A stretch of DNA of 64,000 nucleotides, taken from Marvinbryantia sp. (GTDB taxonomy: Bacteria > Bacillota > Clostridia > Lachnospirales > Lachnospiraceae). Position numbers and translations under genes: made by a program. Shown here one piece after another: positions 43,107 to 51,676 of the stretch (the stretch's first letter is position 1; every line of letters starts with the position of its first letter). The DNA lies in assembly GCA_016297895.1 (NCBI GenBank), contig JAEDFS010000003.1, positions 37,758 to 101,757 on the forward strand. Reading direction: 5' to 3'. The notes beneath the pieces are model-generated. The model had not been told where the DNA came from. It did not search any database and saw only the letters and a program-made list of their open reading frames with translations.

Positions 43107-43177
43107 ACGATATTCTGGCATATACTTACACAAAGGTAAGACGAGGTGTAAGTGTGTCAGAATATCGTCATTTTTTT
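43107..43177 (+). terminator. Long hairpin terminator overlapping the start of the next gene
   Basis: ACGATATT (43107-43114) pairs with AATATCGT (43161-43168), CTG with CAG, and ACTTACAC (43124-43131) with GTGTAAGT (43146-43153), followed by T7 (43171-43177). The GTG start of the next gene (43154-43156) lies inside the stem and its GAGG site (43143-43146) at the loop edge. Confidence 0.85.
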
Positions 43178-44044
43178 GCATATATTTACGAATACCGAAA
43201 TGAAAAAAAGGAAAATAATGCAGGATATGTGAAAGTGGATTCCAGAAACGGAGACTGCAGGATGCAGATTCGTATGCAGTTTCCGGATCTGAGAACCGGG
43301 AAGGTGAAGATCTACGGATTTGTCCGGATCCGGGAATGGATCCTGGGAATTCCCATTGGAGAAGGACAGATGAAAAACGGGAGCTGTCAGTTCAGAATCG
43401 GAACCAGAACAGAACAGATCGGTGGATCCGGATATGGACTGGCAGAGTTGAAGGGAATCTGGCTGAAGGGAGAGGACAGAGATTATATTTCTGTGTGGGA
43501 TGAAGAGCCGGTGAGCGCAGAACGGTTTGTGCTGGAGGTGCCGGCGGAGGAAGAACCTGTGCAGGAAGTCCCGGCAGAGGAAGAACCTGTGCAGGAAGTC
43601 CCGGCGGCAGAGGTTTCGGTAGAAGAAAATCTGTCGAGAGAAGGGGAACAGCCGGAGAAAAAAGAAACGGGACTGGCACTTCGGTGGCAGCAGTTTCTGT
43701 TTCACTATCCGCAGATTGATCCGTTTTCAGACGAAGAGGTGGAGGAATGTGTCCGAATCGCTCCCAAAGATATTTCTTTTCTGGGAAAGTGGGAGTGGAA
43801 TTATGGAAAAAATCCCTTTGTCGTAAAGGGATTTGTCAGATATGGGCATCTTTTGTTGGGACATTGTAAAGATGGAAGATTCTTTCTGGGTGTTCCGGGA
43901 ATGAATTATGACAGCCAGGATCGCCATCTTGCGCGAATGTATGGATTTCCGGAGTTCAAAGAGGGAATCAATGCGGATGCAGTGACTGCGGCGGAAGAGT
44001 CTGAGGGGAGATTCGGATACTGGTATCATTTTATAAGGGAGTAG
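43154..44044 (+). CDS. DUF6128-like protein
   Basis: 296 residues, soluble, no signal. N-terminal SEYRHFFAYIYEYRN and GYVKVDSRNGDCRMQI match my memory of Lachnospiraceae DUF6128 proteins. A Pro/Glu-rich linker (~115-165) carries two tandem 30-bp repeats (EVPAEEEPVQ). The C-terminal part (~185-296) is a compact domain with FVVKGFVRYGHLLLGHCKDGRFFLGVPG. It starts with GTG after GAGG at 7 bases, and both are inside or beside the terminator hairpin of the gene upstream. A start further in (ATG 43201) would lose the conserved N-terminus. Function unknown. Confidence 0.72.
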   Translation: MSEYRHFFAYIYEYRNEKKENNAGYVKVDSRNGDCRMQIRMQFPDLRTGKVKIYGFVRIREWILGIPIGEGQMKNGSCQFRIGTRTEQIGGSGYGLAELKGIWLKGEDRDYISVWDEEPVSAERFVLEVPAEEEPVQEVPAEEEPVQEVPAAEVSVEENLSREGEQPEKKETGLALRWQQFLFHYPQIDPFSDEEVEECVRIAPKDISFLGKWEWNYGKNPFVVKGFVRYGHLLLGHCKDGRFFLGVPGMNYDSQDRHLARMYGFPEFKEGINADAVTAAEESEGRFGYWYHFIRE

Positions 44045-44517
44045 AGGTTCCTTAGATGTGGCATATTCAAAATGGGCGGAACCGTTCTGAGGTATTGGGC
44101 CTATGAAGGAAAAACTTATTGTCCAGGTTACAAAAGATTGTATATATTTCGTTAGAACGGGGCGTTTTGGGTCATTACAAAAAAACTTCATCGTCGGGAT
44201 ACGCAAAATTGCAAAACCCTGGGTCATACGGAAGACTTTTTTTGTATAGAGAAAATGGGAAGTTGTGCAGGAAATTTTTTGAAGATTTTGGGGCCATGGA
44301 TACGCAAAATCTCACCATGGCCCAAAGTTTCGTGTGCGCAGCGATTCTGCACATAAAGATGCCAGCTGACGTCGACCGGAATCACACACCGGGTTTCACT
44401 TACTTTTTACACTGTTTTCCTTAAATTTTACAAAAGCTTTACCTCAGCGTGATAGCAGGAAAAAGAATTCTCTTTTATACTTATCTCATCTGATAACAAT
44501 CAGGAGAGGAGAAAAAA
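44045..44517. other. 473-base non-coding stretch with hairpins
   Basis: No convincing gene. Contains an almost repeat-like region (44085-44260; phrases such as GGGATACGC and GACTTTTTTTGTATAGA) and a perfect hairpin GGGCCATGG / CCATGGCCC (44291-44299 / 44315-44323). A TATACT -10 candidate lies at 44476-44481, about 36 bases before the binding-protein start. Translated fragments in this stretch resemble spurious ORFs I recall from related genomes, so part may be a dispersed element. Confidence 0.5.
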
Positions 44518-45819
44518 ATGAAGAAAAAAATTTGTATGCTGCTGGCTGGGATGATGCTGGCGGGAAGTCTTGGAACTACAGCATTTGCGCAGGAAGAAGC
44601 GACAACAGAACCAATGGAACTGACTATGTATTTTCCGGTCTCCGTAGGAGGCGGCCCGGATGCTTTGATCGATGATCTGTGTGCACAGTATCATGAGGAA
44701 AATCCGAATATTACGATTAATCCGGTTTATGCAGGAAGCTATGCAGATACCAGAACCAAAGTACAGGCAGCCATTAAAGGCGGAAATACACCGGATCTGG
44801 CGATCATGTTCTCCATAGATTTATATTCTCTGCTTGCTATGGACGCAATCGCAGATATCGACAGCTTTTGTACCACAGAGGAAGATAAAGAATGGCTGAA
44901 CGGATTCTATGATGGATTCATGATGAACAGCCGTGACGGAGAAACTACATATGGTGTTCCGTGGCAGAGAAGTACGATCGTGCTTTATTACAACAAAGAT
45001 GCATTTGAGGCAGCAGGTCTGGATCCGGAACAGCCGCCTGCAACATGGGATGAGCTGTATGAAGATGCACAGAAACTGACAATCACTGAAAATGGCCAGA
45101 CGACACAGTACGGTATCCAGATTCCGTCTGACGGCTATGCGTACTGGATGCTGCAGACCTTCTGTGTTCAGCAGAATGGATTTAACCTGATGAATGACAC
45201 CGGAACAGAAACCTATTATGATGATGAACGTACCGCAACAGGCTTAAAATTCTGGAAGAGCCTGTCAGAAAACGGTTCACAGCCATCCGGCATTGTGGCA
45301 TGGGCAACGACACCGTCTGATTTCCTGGAAGGAAAGACAGCCATGATGTATCATACCACCGGCAACCTGACAAATGTAAAGAACAATGCAACCTTTGATT
45401 TTGGCGTAGCCATGCTGCCGCAAAAGGAATCCTTCGGTTCTCCCACAGGAGGCGGTAACTTCTACATCTTCAAGGGTGTATCCGAAGAACGTCAGCAGGC
45501 AGCTTTTGACTTTATCAGATGGATGACCGATGATGAAAGAGTGGCTCAGTGGAGTATCGATACCGGATATGTAGCAACCCGTCCGAGCGCTTATGAGACA
45601 GAACGCATGAAAGCGTATGCAGAAGAATTCCCATACTGTCTGGTAGCAAGAGATCAGCTGGAATATGGATATGCGGAACTGTCCACATACAATCAGGCAG
45701 AAGTACAGAAAGCAATCGATGATGCAATTTCTTATGTGATGACAGATCAGCAGGATGTGGAAACAGCACTGGCAACTGCACAGCAGACCGCAGATGGAAT
45801 CCTGCAGGCATACCGATAA
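44518..45819 (+). CDS. Extracellular solute-binding protein (UgpB-like)
   Basis: 433 residues, family 1 solute-binding fold. Signal MKKKICMLLAGMMLAGSLGTT ends at FAQEE; there is no lipobox Cys after the helix, so it would be released or held otherwise, unusual for a Gram-positive importer. Body motifs: MTYFP-type strand MYFPVSVGGG, DLCAQYHEENPNITINPVY, GVPWQRSTIVLYYNKDAFEAAG and AFDFIRWMTDDE. Similar to UgpB (glycerol-3-phosphate / glycerophosphodiester binding). GGAGAGG precedes the ATG. Confidence 0.85.
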   Translation: MKKKICMLLAGMMLAGSLGTTAFAQEEATTEPMELTMYFPVSVGGGPDALIDDLCAQYHEENPNITINPVYAGSYADTRTKVQAAIKGGNTPDLAIMFSIDLYSLLAMDAIADIDSFCTTEEDKEWLNGFYDGFMMNSRDGETTYGVPWQRSTIVLYYNKDAFEAAGLDPEQPPATWDELYEDAQKLTITENGQTTQYGIQIPSDGYAYWMLQTFCVQQNGFNLMNDTGTETYYDDERTATGLKFWKSLSENGSQPSGIVAWATTPSDFLEGKTAMMYHTTGNLTNVKNNATFDFGVAMLPQKESFGSPTGGGNFYIFKGVSEERQQAAFDFIRWMTDDERVAQWSIDTGYVATRPSAYETERMKAYAEEFPYCLVARDQLEYGYAELSTYNQAEVQKAIDDAISYVMTDQQDVETALATAQQTADGILQAYR

Positions 45820-45848
45820 CAAAGATTGTTTTAAATCAGGAGGACTTT

Positions 45849-46805
45849 ATGAGTACAGCAGAGCAGGTACTTACCGGTCCGGTGATACAGTCAGGGACAT
45901 CACGGGTGTCCCTGACTGTCGTTCAGGAACGGGCGAGAAAGAAAAAATGGAAAACCAGCTTCCGGGCATGGCTGTTATTACTGCCGTCATTGGTGTTTCT
46001 TGGAATTTTTACAGTATATCCGATTATTCAGAGTGCGATCTCCAGCTTCTATAAAGATGACCTGACAACGATACAGCCCGTATTTGCCGGGCTGGATAAT
46101 TATCGGGCGCTGGCATCCGATCCGATATTCTGGGAGTGCTTCAGAAATAATCTTCTGATTGCTGCGGTTACTGTGCCGGCCAGTATTATTCTGGGTGTGG
46201 CGATGGCATCTTTTTCCAATTCACTAGGGAAACTTGGGAAAACTGTGACCAGAATCGGATTTATTTATCCAACCTTTATACCGCTGGTGGCAGCAGCCAA
46301 TATCTGGATGTTTATCTATACACCGATTTACGGACTTCTTGGATATATCAATTCCAACTGGCGGCTCCTGGCAGATGGGAAAACAGCCATCTGGGCTATT
46401 ATCGTTATGTTGATCTGGAAACAGGCGGGATATCTGATGCTGTTTTATATTGCAGGACTAAACGGTATTTCGAAAGAAATATTTGAAGCGGCAGAAATTG
46501 ACGGAGCCTCAGGATTTCGAAGATTTAAAGCGATCACCTGGCCGCTTCTGAAACCAACTACCATGTATGTGTTTATCATTGCACTGACCAGTGCTTTTAA
46601 AACAGTAGACCATTTGTATATCATGACCAAGGGTGGACCCGGAAATGCAACAAATATGCTGCTGTTTTATATCTACCAGACTGGATTCGACTATTGGAAC
46701 AATGGAAAAGCATCTGCCATGACTGTAATTCTGGTAGGAATCCTGCTGATCGTTACGGCAGTGAAGTTTTTCTACGATGACAGACATGCCTATTATAACG
46801 AATAG
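45849..46805 (+). CDS. ABC sugar/glycerol-phosphate permease (UgpA-like)
   Basis: 318 residues, six membrane helices after a cytoplasmic N-terminus. The coupling EAA motif is EIFEAAEIDGASGFRRFKAITWPLLKPT-like (EAAEIDGASGFRRF), and the preceding FIYPTFIPLVAAANIW and LYIMTKGGPGNATNML are typical of UgpA/MalF permeases. AGGAGG precedes the ATG, 29 bases after the binding protein. Confidence 0.88.
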   Translation: MSTAEQVLTGPVIQSGTSRVSLTVVQERARKKKWKTSFRAWLLLLPSLVFLGIFTVYPIIQSAISSFYKDDLTTIQPVFAGLDNYRALASDPIFWECFRNNLLIAAVTVPASIILGVAMASFSNSLGKLGKTVTRIGFIYPTFIPLVAAANIWMFIYTPIYGLLGYINSNWRLLADGKTAIWAIIVMLIWKQAGYLMLFYIAGLNGISKEIFEAAEIDGASGFRRFKAITWPLLKPTTMYVFIIALTSAFKTVDHLYIMTKGGPGNATNMLLFYIYQTGFDYWNNGKASAMTVILVGILLIVTAVKFFYDDRHAYYNE

Positions 46806-46818
46806 AGGACAAAAAGAC

Positions 46819-47640
46819 ATGATAAAAAAGTTAAGTATCGGGGATATATGTTACCGCACTTTGATGTGGATGCTGATGATAATTTCTGTGATTCCTTTAA
46901 TCTGGGTAATACGAACTGCATTTATTCCCTCCGGAAAAGCACTGGATCTTTTTGCACTGGTGCAGCCTACACTGGAAAATATCCGTCATGTGTTTGAGGC
47001 GGTGCCTTTTTTACAGTATTATGGAAACACGATTTTAATAACTCTGCTGGTATTGACGGTGCAGCTGGTGCTGATTACCCTTGCGGGCTATGCATTTGCA
47101 AGGCTGGATTTTTACGGAAGCAAAATTTTGTTCGTTATTTTCCTGGCACAGATGATGATCGCACCGGAAGTATTGATTTTGCCCAATTACAGTCTGATGG
47201 TGAAACTGGGGTTAAATGACAGCCGTATCGGAATTGCGCTGCCATTCTTTGCATCGGCGATGGGAACTTTGATCGTTCGCCAGACCATCAAGACCATCCC
47301 CTATGAACTGGAAGAAGCTGCGCAGGTGGAAGGGGCATCCTTTATGCAGATCATTGCAAAAGTCTATGTACCGCTTCTGAAACCGGCTTTTGTGGCATTT
47401 GGCATGATTTCCGTATCTTATCAGTGGAATAACTTTTTGTGGCCGTTGGTTATGACGGATTCTGTGTCCAAAAGACCGCTGTCTCTGGGGCTTGCGATGT
47501 TTGCCATGTCCTTTGAGACAGGAGCGCAGTGGAGTGATGTAAGTGCGGCTACATTTCTGGTGTGTGCACCACTGCTGATTTTATTTGTAGTATTTCAGAA
47601 ACAATTTATAGAAAGTTTTGTACATTCGGGAATTAAATAG
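46819..47640 (+). CDS. ABC sugar/glycerol-phosphate permease (UgpE-like)
   Basis: 273 residues, six membrane helices. EAA motif ELEEAAQVEGASFMQIIAKVYVPLLKPA; N-terminal MLMIISVIPLIWVIRTAFIPSG and RLDFYGSKILF typical of UgpE/MalG. The ATG at 46819 lies 9 bases after AGAGGA. No ATPase gene is in this operon, so the transporter must borrow a shared MsmX/UgpC-type ATPase encoded elsewhere. Confidence 0.88.
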   Translation: MIKKLSIGDICYRTLMWMLMIISVIPLIWVIRTAFIPSGKALDLFALVQPTLENIRHVFEAVPFLQYYGNTILITLLVLTVQLVLITLAGYAFARLDFYGSKILFVIFLAQMMIAPEVLILPNYSLMVKLGLNDSRIGIALPFFASAMGTLIVRQTIKTIPYELEEAAQVEGASFMQIIAKVYVPLLKPAFVAFGMISVSYQWNNFLWPLVMTDSVSKRPLSLGLAMFAMSFETGAQWSDVSAATFLVCAPLLILFVVFQKQFIESFVHSGIK

Positions 47641-47643
47641 ACG

Positions 47644-49497
47644 ATGAGAAAAAGATTATTTATTATGGACATAGACGGTACGCTGGCACTGGGAAACCAG
47701 CTGATCGACGGCGCAGCGGAATTGATCTATGAGATACGCAGGCAGCAGGGAATCTGCTGTTATTTTACAAACAATTCATCCAGAGGGGCGGCGGAATATG
47801 TAGACAAGTTCCGCAAATGGGGAATTTCGATCTCGGAAGAAGAAGTGGTGACGGCGGGAACCTTTGCTGTTGCAGAACTGAAAAAAAGATATGGTGACCG
47901 GAGAATTTTTGTTTCCGGAACAAAAGCATTCTTATGGGAATGCCGCAGACTTGGACTGAATGTGACGGACAAAGAAGAAAAGGACATTGCAGCGGTATTG
48001 ACAACTTATGACAGAGAACTGACTTACGAAAAACTTACCGTGCTGTGCCGTATTCTGGAAAAATATGAACTTCCATGGTATGCAACCAATGAGGATCTGT
48101 GTTGTCCGTACGAAGACGGTGTGATGCTTCCGGATTGTGGCGCCATCAGTCAGATGATCTCTCTTGCGGTAAACCGAAAGCCGCAGTTTCTGGGCAAGCC
48201 TCATCCGGAGATGGCAGAATATGTGCTGGAAAAATGGAATTGTCAAAAAGAAGAGGCGCTGATCATTGGTGATCGCTGCTATACGGATATTGCATGCGGC
48301 CAGCAGGCGGGAATCGATACCTGTCTGGTGCTGACCGGAGAAGAAAAGAATGCAAGAAATAATGCGGATATTTGTCTGAATTCAGTAAAAGACCTGGCGA
48401 AGATCTTACAGAGACAGCGTCTGAACGGAAATCCGGATCTGCCGGTATACAATTGGATACAAAATGCAGATGAAACATATAGCGGACTGAAAGAGGATCA
48501 GATTTTTTCTGAAGAGAGCCGCTGGTATCGGGGAGATCTGCATATTCACACGACGAAGTCAGACGGTCATGATACGCCAAAAGAAATGAAAATACGGGCA
48601 GAACAGGAAGGGCTGGATTTTTATGCGGTTACCGATCACAATGTCTGGCAGAAGAAATGGCCGCTGACCGGCTGCATGGTATTGCCCGGAATGGAAATTT
48701 CAGAAGAAAGCGGTCATAGAAATGTGATATGGACAGGGAAAAAGATAGTGAGTCTGAATCATCCGTTTTTAGACCAATGGAGCTGTAAAGACAGGGAACT
48801 GCCTTTGTCAAAGCTTGACTGTCTGGAAATAGATAATAACCCGACCTTTGAATATGCGGTTCAGTATCATGCAGAAGAGGCAAATAAAAAGGCAGTTGCA
48901 TTATCGGATCTTTTATGGTCAGACGGGCATCGTATCTGTGCAGTAGGCGGAAGTGACGTACACCTGAAAGAAACAGAGCGGTATGGGAATTCACCCATGG
49001 CGGCAAAGCCGGGGAATCCGTCTACCTGGTGTTATATGGAGGCGATGACTCCGGAGAACCTTTTCGAAAGTATACAGAACTGCCACGTATACGTAACGCG
49101 TGACTGTGAGATCCGGTTTTCCTGTGAGTTCTGTCAGACAGATGGAAATCGGATGTCCGAAACATACCGGTTTGGAGACCGCCTGCCGAAAGAATGCGAG
49201 AGGATGGAATTTGAGTTGAAAATAAGGACTCATGAACAGGATCCTCAGGTTTTCTACAAGAAAGATGGAGAAACGATACAGCTTTATGAAGAATCCGAAA
49301 AAGGCGGGTGGAAGCAGTATAACGGGACAATTACCTTTCCGTCAGGGCAAGGGTATCACTGGATAAGATTCGGAGCACAGACCAGGAAAGGAACACTGCT
49401 GTTTTATGCGAATCCGTTCACAAAAGGAGAAAAGACCCCAACGCTTCACACGTTTGGAGAAGCCAGTTTGTTAAAGAAAGCCGATGACTCAGACTGA
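47644..49497 (+). CDS. HAD-IIA phosphatase fused to a PHP-domain phosphoesterase
   Basis: 617 residues, two enzymes in one chain. Residues 1 to ~260: NagD-like HAD hydrolase with nucleophile motif MDIDGTLAL (Asp9, Asp11), cap YFTNNSSRG, GKPHPE and acidic motif GDRCYTDIACG. Residues ~290-540: PHP/CehA-McbA-type metallohydrolase with H300-I-H302 in GDLHIHTTKSDGHD, VTDHNVW and GGSDVH. The last ~80 residues are beta-rich. It follows UgpE after 3 bases. A phosphodiesterase-plus-phosphatase pair would turn an imported glycerophosphodiester into glycerol and phosphate; that is inference. Terminator after the stop. Confidence 0.85.
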   Translation: MRKRLFIMDIDGTLALGNQLIDGAAELIYEIRRQQGICCYFTNNSSRGAAEYVDKFRKWGISISEEEVVTAGTFAVAELKKRYGDRRIFVSGTKAFLWECRRLGLNVTDKEEKDIAAVLTTYDRELTYEKLTVLCRILEKYELPWYATNEDLCCPYEDGVMLPDCGAISQMISLAVNRKPQFLGKPHPEMAEYVLEKWNCQKEEALIIGDRCYTDIACGQQAGIDTCLVLTGEEKNARNNADICLNSVKDLAKILQRQRLNGNPDLPVYNWIQNADETYSGLKEDQIFSEESRWYRGDLHIHTTKSDGHDTPKEMKIRAEQEGLDFYAVTDHNVWQKKWPLTGCMVLPGMEISEESGHRNVIWTGKKIVSLNHPFLDQWSCKDRELPLSKLDCLEIDNNPTFEYAVQYHAEEANKKAVALSDLLWSDGHRICAVGGSDVHLKETERYGNSPMAAKPGNPSTWCYMEAMTPENLFESIQNCHVYVTRDCEIRFSCEFCQTDGNRMSETYRFGDRLPKECERMEFELKIRTHEQDPQVFYKKDGETIQLYEESEKGGWKQYNGTITFPSGQGYHWIRFGAQTRKGTLLFYANPFTKGEKTPTLHTFGEASLLKKADDSD

Positions 49498-49520
49498 GAA
49501 AAGTCATCGGCTTTCTTTTT
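49476..49520 (+). terminator. Terminator of the Ugp/HAD-PHP operon
   Basis: GAAAGCCGATGACT / AGTCATCGGCTTTC (14 bases) with the stop codon in the loop, then six T. Confidence 0.92.
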
Positions 49521-49657
49521 TAGGAAAAATCTGAACAGGAATCCGCCGGTATCTGTGAAAAGAGAAAAATTTTGCGGAGCACTTGCGAAACGGAATCGGG
49601 TAAAATATAATGGAAACAAATAGAGCCAGTGGCCTTGCAGAAAGTGGGAGGATACCG

Positions 49658-51643
49658 ATGAAACGGGAGAAACAAAAGAATCGAGTGCAGAGATACGCAG
49701 CGGTGATCTGTCTGCTTCTGGTGTTCCTGACGGCAGGCTGTTTTGCATCAGCGTCAGAGACCTGGCGTACAGATCTTTCGGACACTTCGGGAGCCCATCT
49801 GCAGCGTGCAAAAGCGGTAGAAACAACAGAACAGGATCAGGCAGAGGAAGACGGAGCGCCAATGGATGACATGTACTCCATGTCTTCTTCCGGGTGGGCT
49901 TATGGAAGCCAGTTGTATGGAAATGCGGCACAGGTATACAACACGCTTGCCCGGATCGCCAACATGAGATCCTATACATCCAATCATACGATCTCTATCC
50001 AGCTGCAAAATCCGTGTCAGTTTAAAAGTGCGGCAGACCGGCTTCAGGCAGAAGACGATCTGGCAAAGGCTGTCCATGCGTTCATTAAGGATTATGGAGA
50101 ATATTACTGGCTGAACACCTTTCAGGGCTGGCTCCTTTCCTCGGAGGACGATAAGCAGGGGTACTGTTCCGAGATCCAGCTTACGCCGCGGGACTATTAC
50201 AGCGGGATCCGGGGAGAACTGGCGCAGACGGATAAAGAGCTTCAGAAGGCCATCGATGCGGTAAAGAAGGTATCGGGTACTTATGAAAAAGTGCGGGCGG
50301 CTCATGACTACGTCATAAAGCTGATCCGTTACAACAGCGGAAGCCCTTATGCGGAATACGGACATACGATCACCGGAGGACTGCTGGATAAGTATCAGCA
50401 CCGGGGTGTATGCGAGTGTTACGCAAAACTGTTTAAGCTGATCTGCAATGCCAACAATATTCCCTGCATTCTGGTTACGGGAGGTTCCAGTCTGGATTCC
50501 ATCGGAAATGTCATTTCCGATCATATGTGGAATTATGTTCAGATGGATGATGGTCAGTGGTATCTGGTGGATGCCACATGGGATGACCGGGAAACAGACG
50601 TCCCGGATGACACCTATTTTCTTGCGGGATCCCAAACGATGGGAAAATACGGTACAACGGTCTTAGGAGATCATATTCCGGTGGGACGTTTCAATGACAG
50701 TGTAGAATATGATCCCTTTGTGCTTCCCGCACTTTCGGAGACCTCCTATATGGAGAAGCATGGTATCAAGGTTCCTGTGAAGGACATCACATTGAAGGAT
50801 ACGGAACTTACGCTGGATGTCAGCCAGGAAAAATATGTGGTCGTCACAGGATACTATCCGGCGGGTGCGGATGGCGGCATGAATTACAGATACCGGTCAT
50901 CCGATACCACAGTTGCTTCGGTAAGCTCCTCCGGCTGCGTGGTGGGAAAGAAAGCAGGGAAAGCGGTCATTACCGTGAGCAGCGGTCTGGACACAAATGT
51001 AAAAGCGGTCTGTACCGTCACGGTGCAGAACCATGTGTTTGACAAGGGTACGGTGATGAAGGAAGCTACCGTAACGGCGACCGGAAAGATCATGTACACC
51101 TGCAAACACGGATGCGGCGTGACAAAGACAGAAACACTGCCCAAAAAGAAAGCGTATGTGAAATTAAATGCGTCAAGCCTGCCTCTCCAGGTGAAGAAAT
51201 CTACCTCTGAGCTGAAAATAAAGAACTGTGATTCTACGGACTCGGTATCCGCCTGGACCTCTTCTAATACAAAAGTGGCAGTGGTCGATCGTAAGACCGG
51301 AAGGATCACGGCAAAGAAGACGGGAAAAGCAACCATCACCGTTACCATGAAGAGCGGAGTGAAGGCACGCTGCGTGGTGACAGTACAGAAAAGCATTGTC
51401 AAAACGAAAAAACTGTCCTTTTCCAAAAAAGAAATTACCCTGAAAAAAGGGAAGACATACAAGCTGAATGTGGTACGTACTCCCATCACGGCGACGGACC
51501 GTCTGAAATTCTATACGTCAAAGAAAAGTGTTGCGACAGTGAATTCAGGAGGGACAGTCAAGGCAAAGAAGAAGGGAACTGCGGTTATCACTGTAAAATC
51601 TTCCGGTGGAAAAACGGCAAAGATTAAGGTAAAGGTGTCTTAA
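49658..51643 (+). CDS. Secreted transglutaminase-like/BIG2 surface protein (paralogue of 40241)
   Basis: 661 residues. Signal region VQRYAAVICLLLVFLTAGCFASASE: either a lipoprotein (TAGC) or signal-peptidase I cleavage after SA. Transglutaminase core with Cys252 (GVCECYAK), His289 (DHMWNYV) and Asp305 (LVDATWDD). Then two or three BIG2 domains (VTGYYPAGADGG..VTVQN; LNASSLPLQVKKS..VTVQK; KEITLKKGKTYKLNVVRTPI). It lacks the ~240-bp Cys-rich repeats of the paralogue at 40241. The start at 49658 follows GGGAGG. Separate transcription unit after the terminator at 49520. Confidence 0.85.
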   Translation: MKREKQKNRVQRYAAVICLLLVFLTAGCFASASETWRTDLSDTSGAHLQRAKAVETTEQDQAEEDGAPMDDMYSMSSSGWAYGSQLYGNAAQVYNTLARIANMRSYTSNHTISIQLQNPCQFKSAADRLQAEDDLAKAVHAFIKDYGEYYWLNTFQGWLLSSEDDKQGYCSEIQLTPRDYYSGIRGELAQTDKELQKAIDAVKKVSGTYEKVRAAHDYVIKLIRYNSGSPYAEYGHTITGGLLDKYQHRGVCECYAKLFKLICNANNIPCILVTGGSSLDSIGNVISDHMWNYVQMDDGQWYLVDATWDDRETDVPDDTYFLAGSQTMGKYGTTVLGDHIPVGRFNDSVEYDPFVLPALSETSYMEKHGIKVPVKDITLKDTELTLDVSQEKYVVVTGYYPAGADGGMNYRYRSSDTTVASVSSSGCVVGKKAGKAVITVSSGLDTNVKAVCTVTVQNHVFDKGTVMKEATVTATGKIMYTCKHGCGVTKTETLPKKKAYVKLNASSLPLQVKKSTSELKIKNCDSTDSVSAWTSSNTKVAVVDRKTGRITAKKTGKATITVTMKSGVKARCVVTVQKSIVKTKKLSFSKKEITLKKGKTYKLNVVRTPITATDRLKFYTSKKSVATVNSGGTVKAKKKGTAVITVKSSGGKTAKIKVKVS

Positions 51644-51676
51644 GAAATAGAGAAAAGAGACGGGAGATTGGAAAAA

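Noticed and set aside
44119..44424. 101-residue open frame in the intergenic stretch
   Set aside because: No ribosome site, hairpins run through it and the composition is random.
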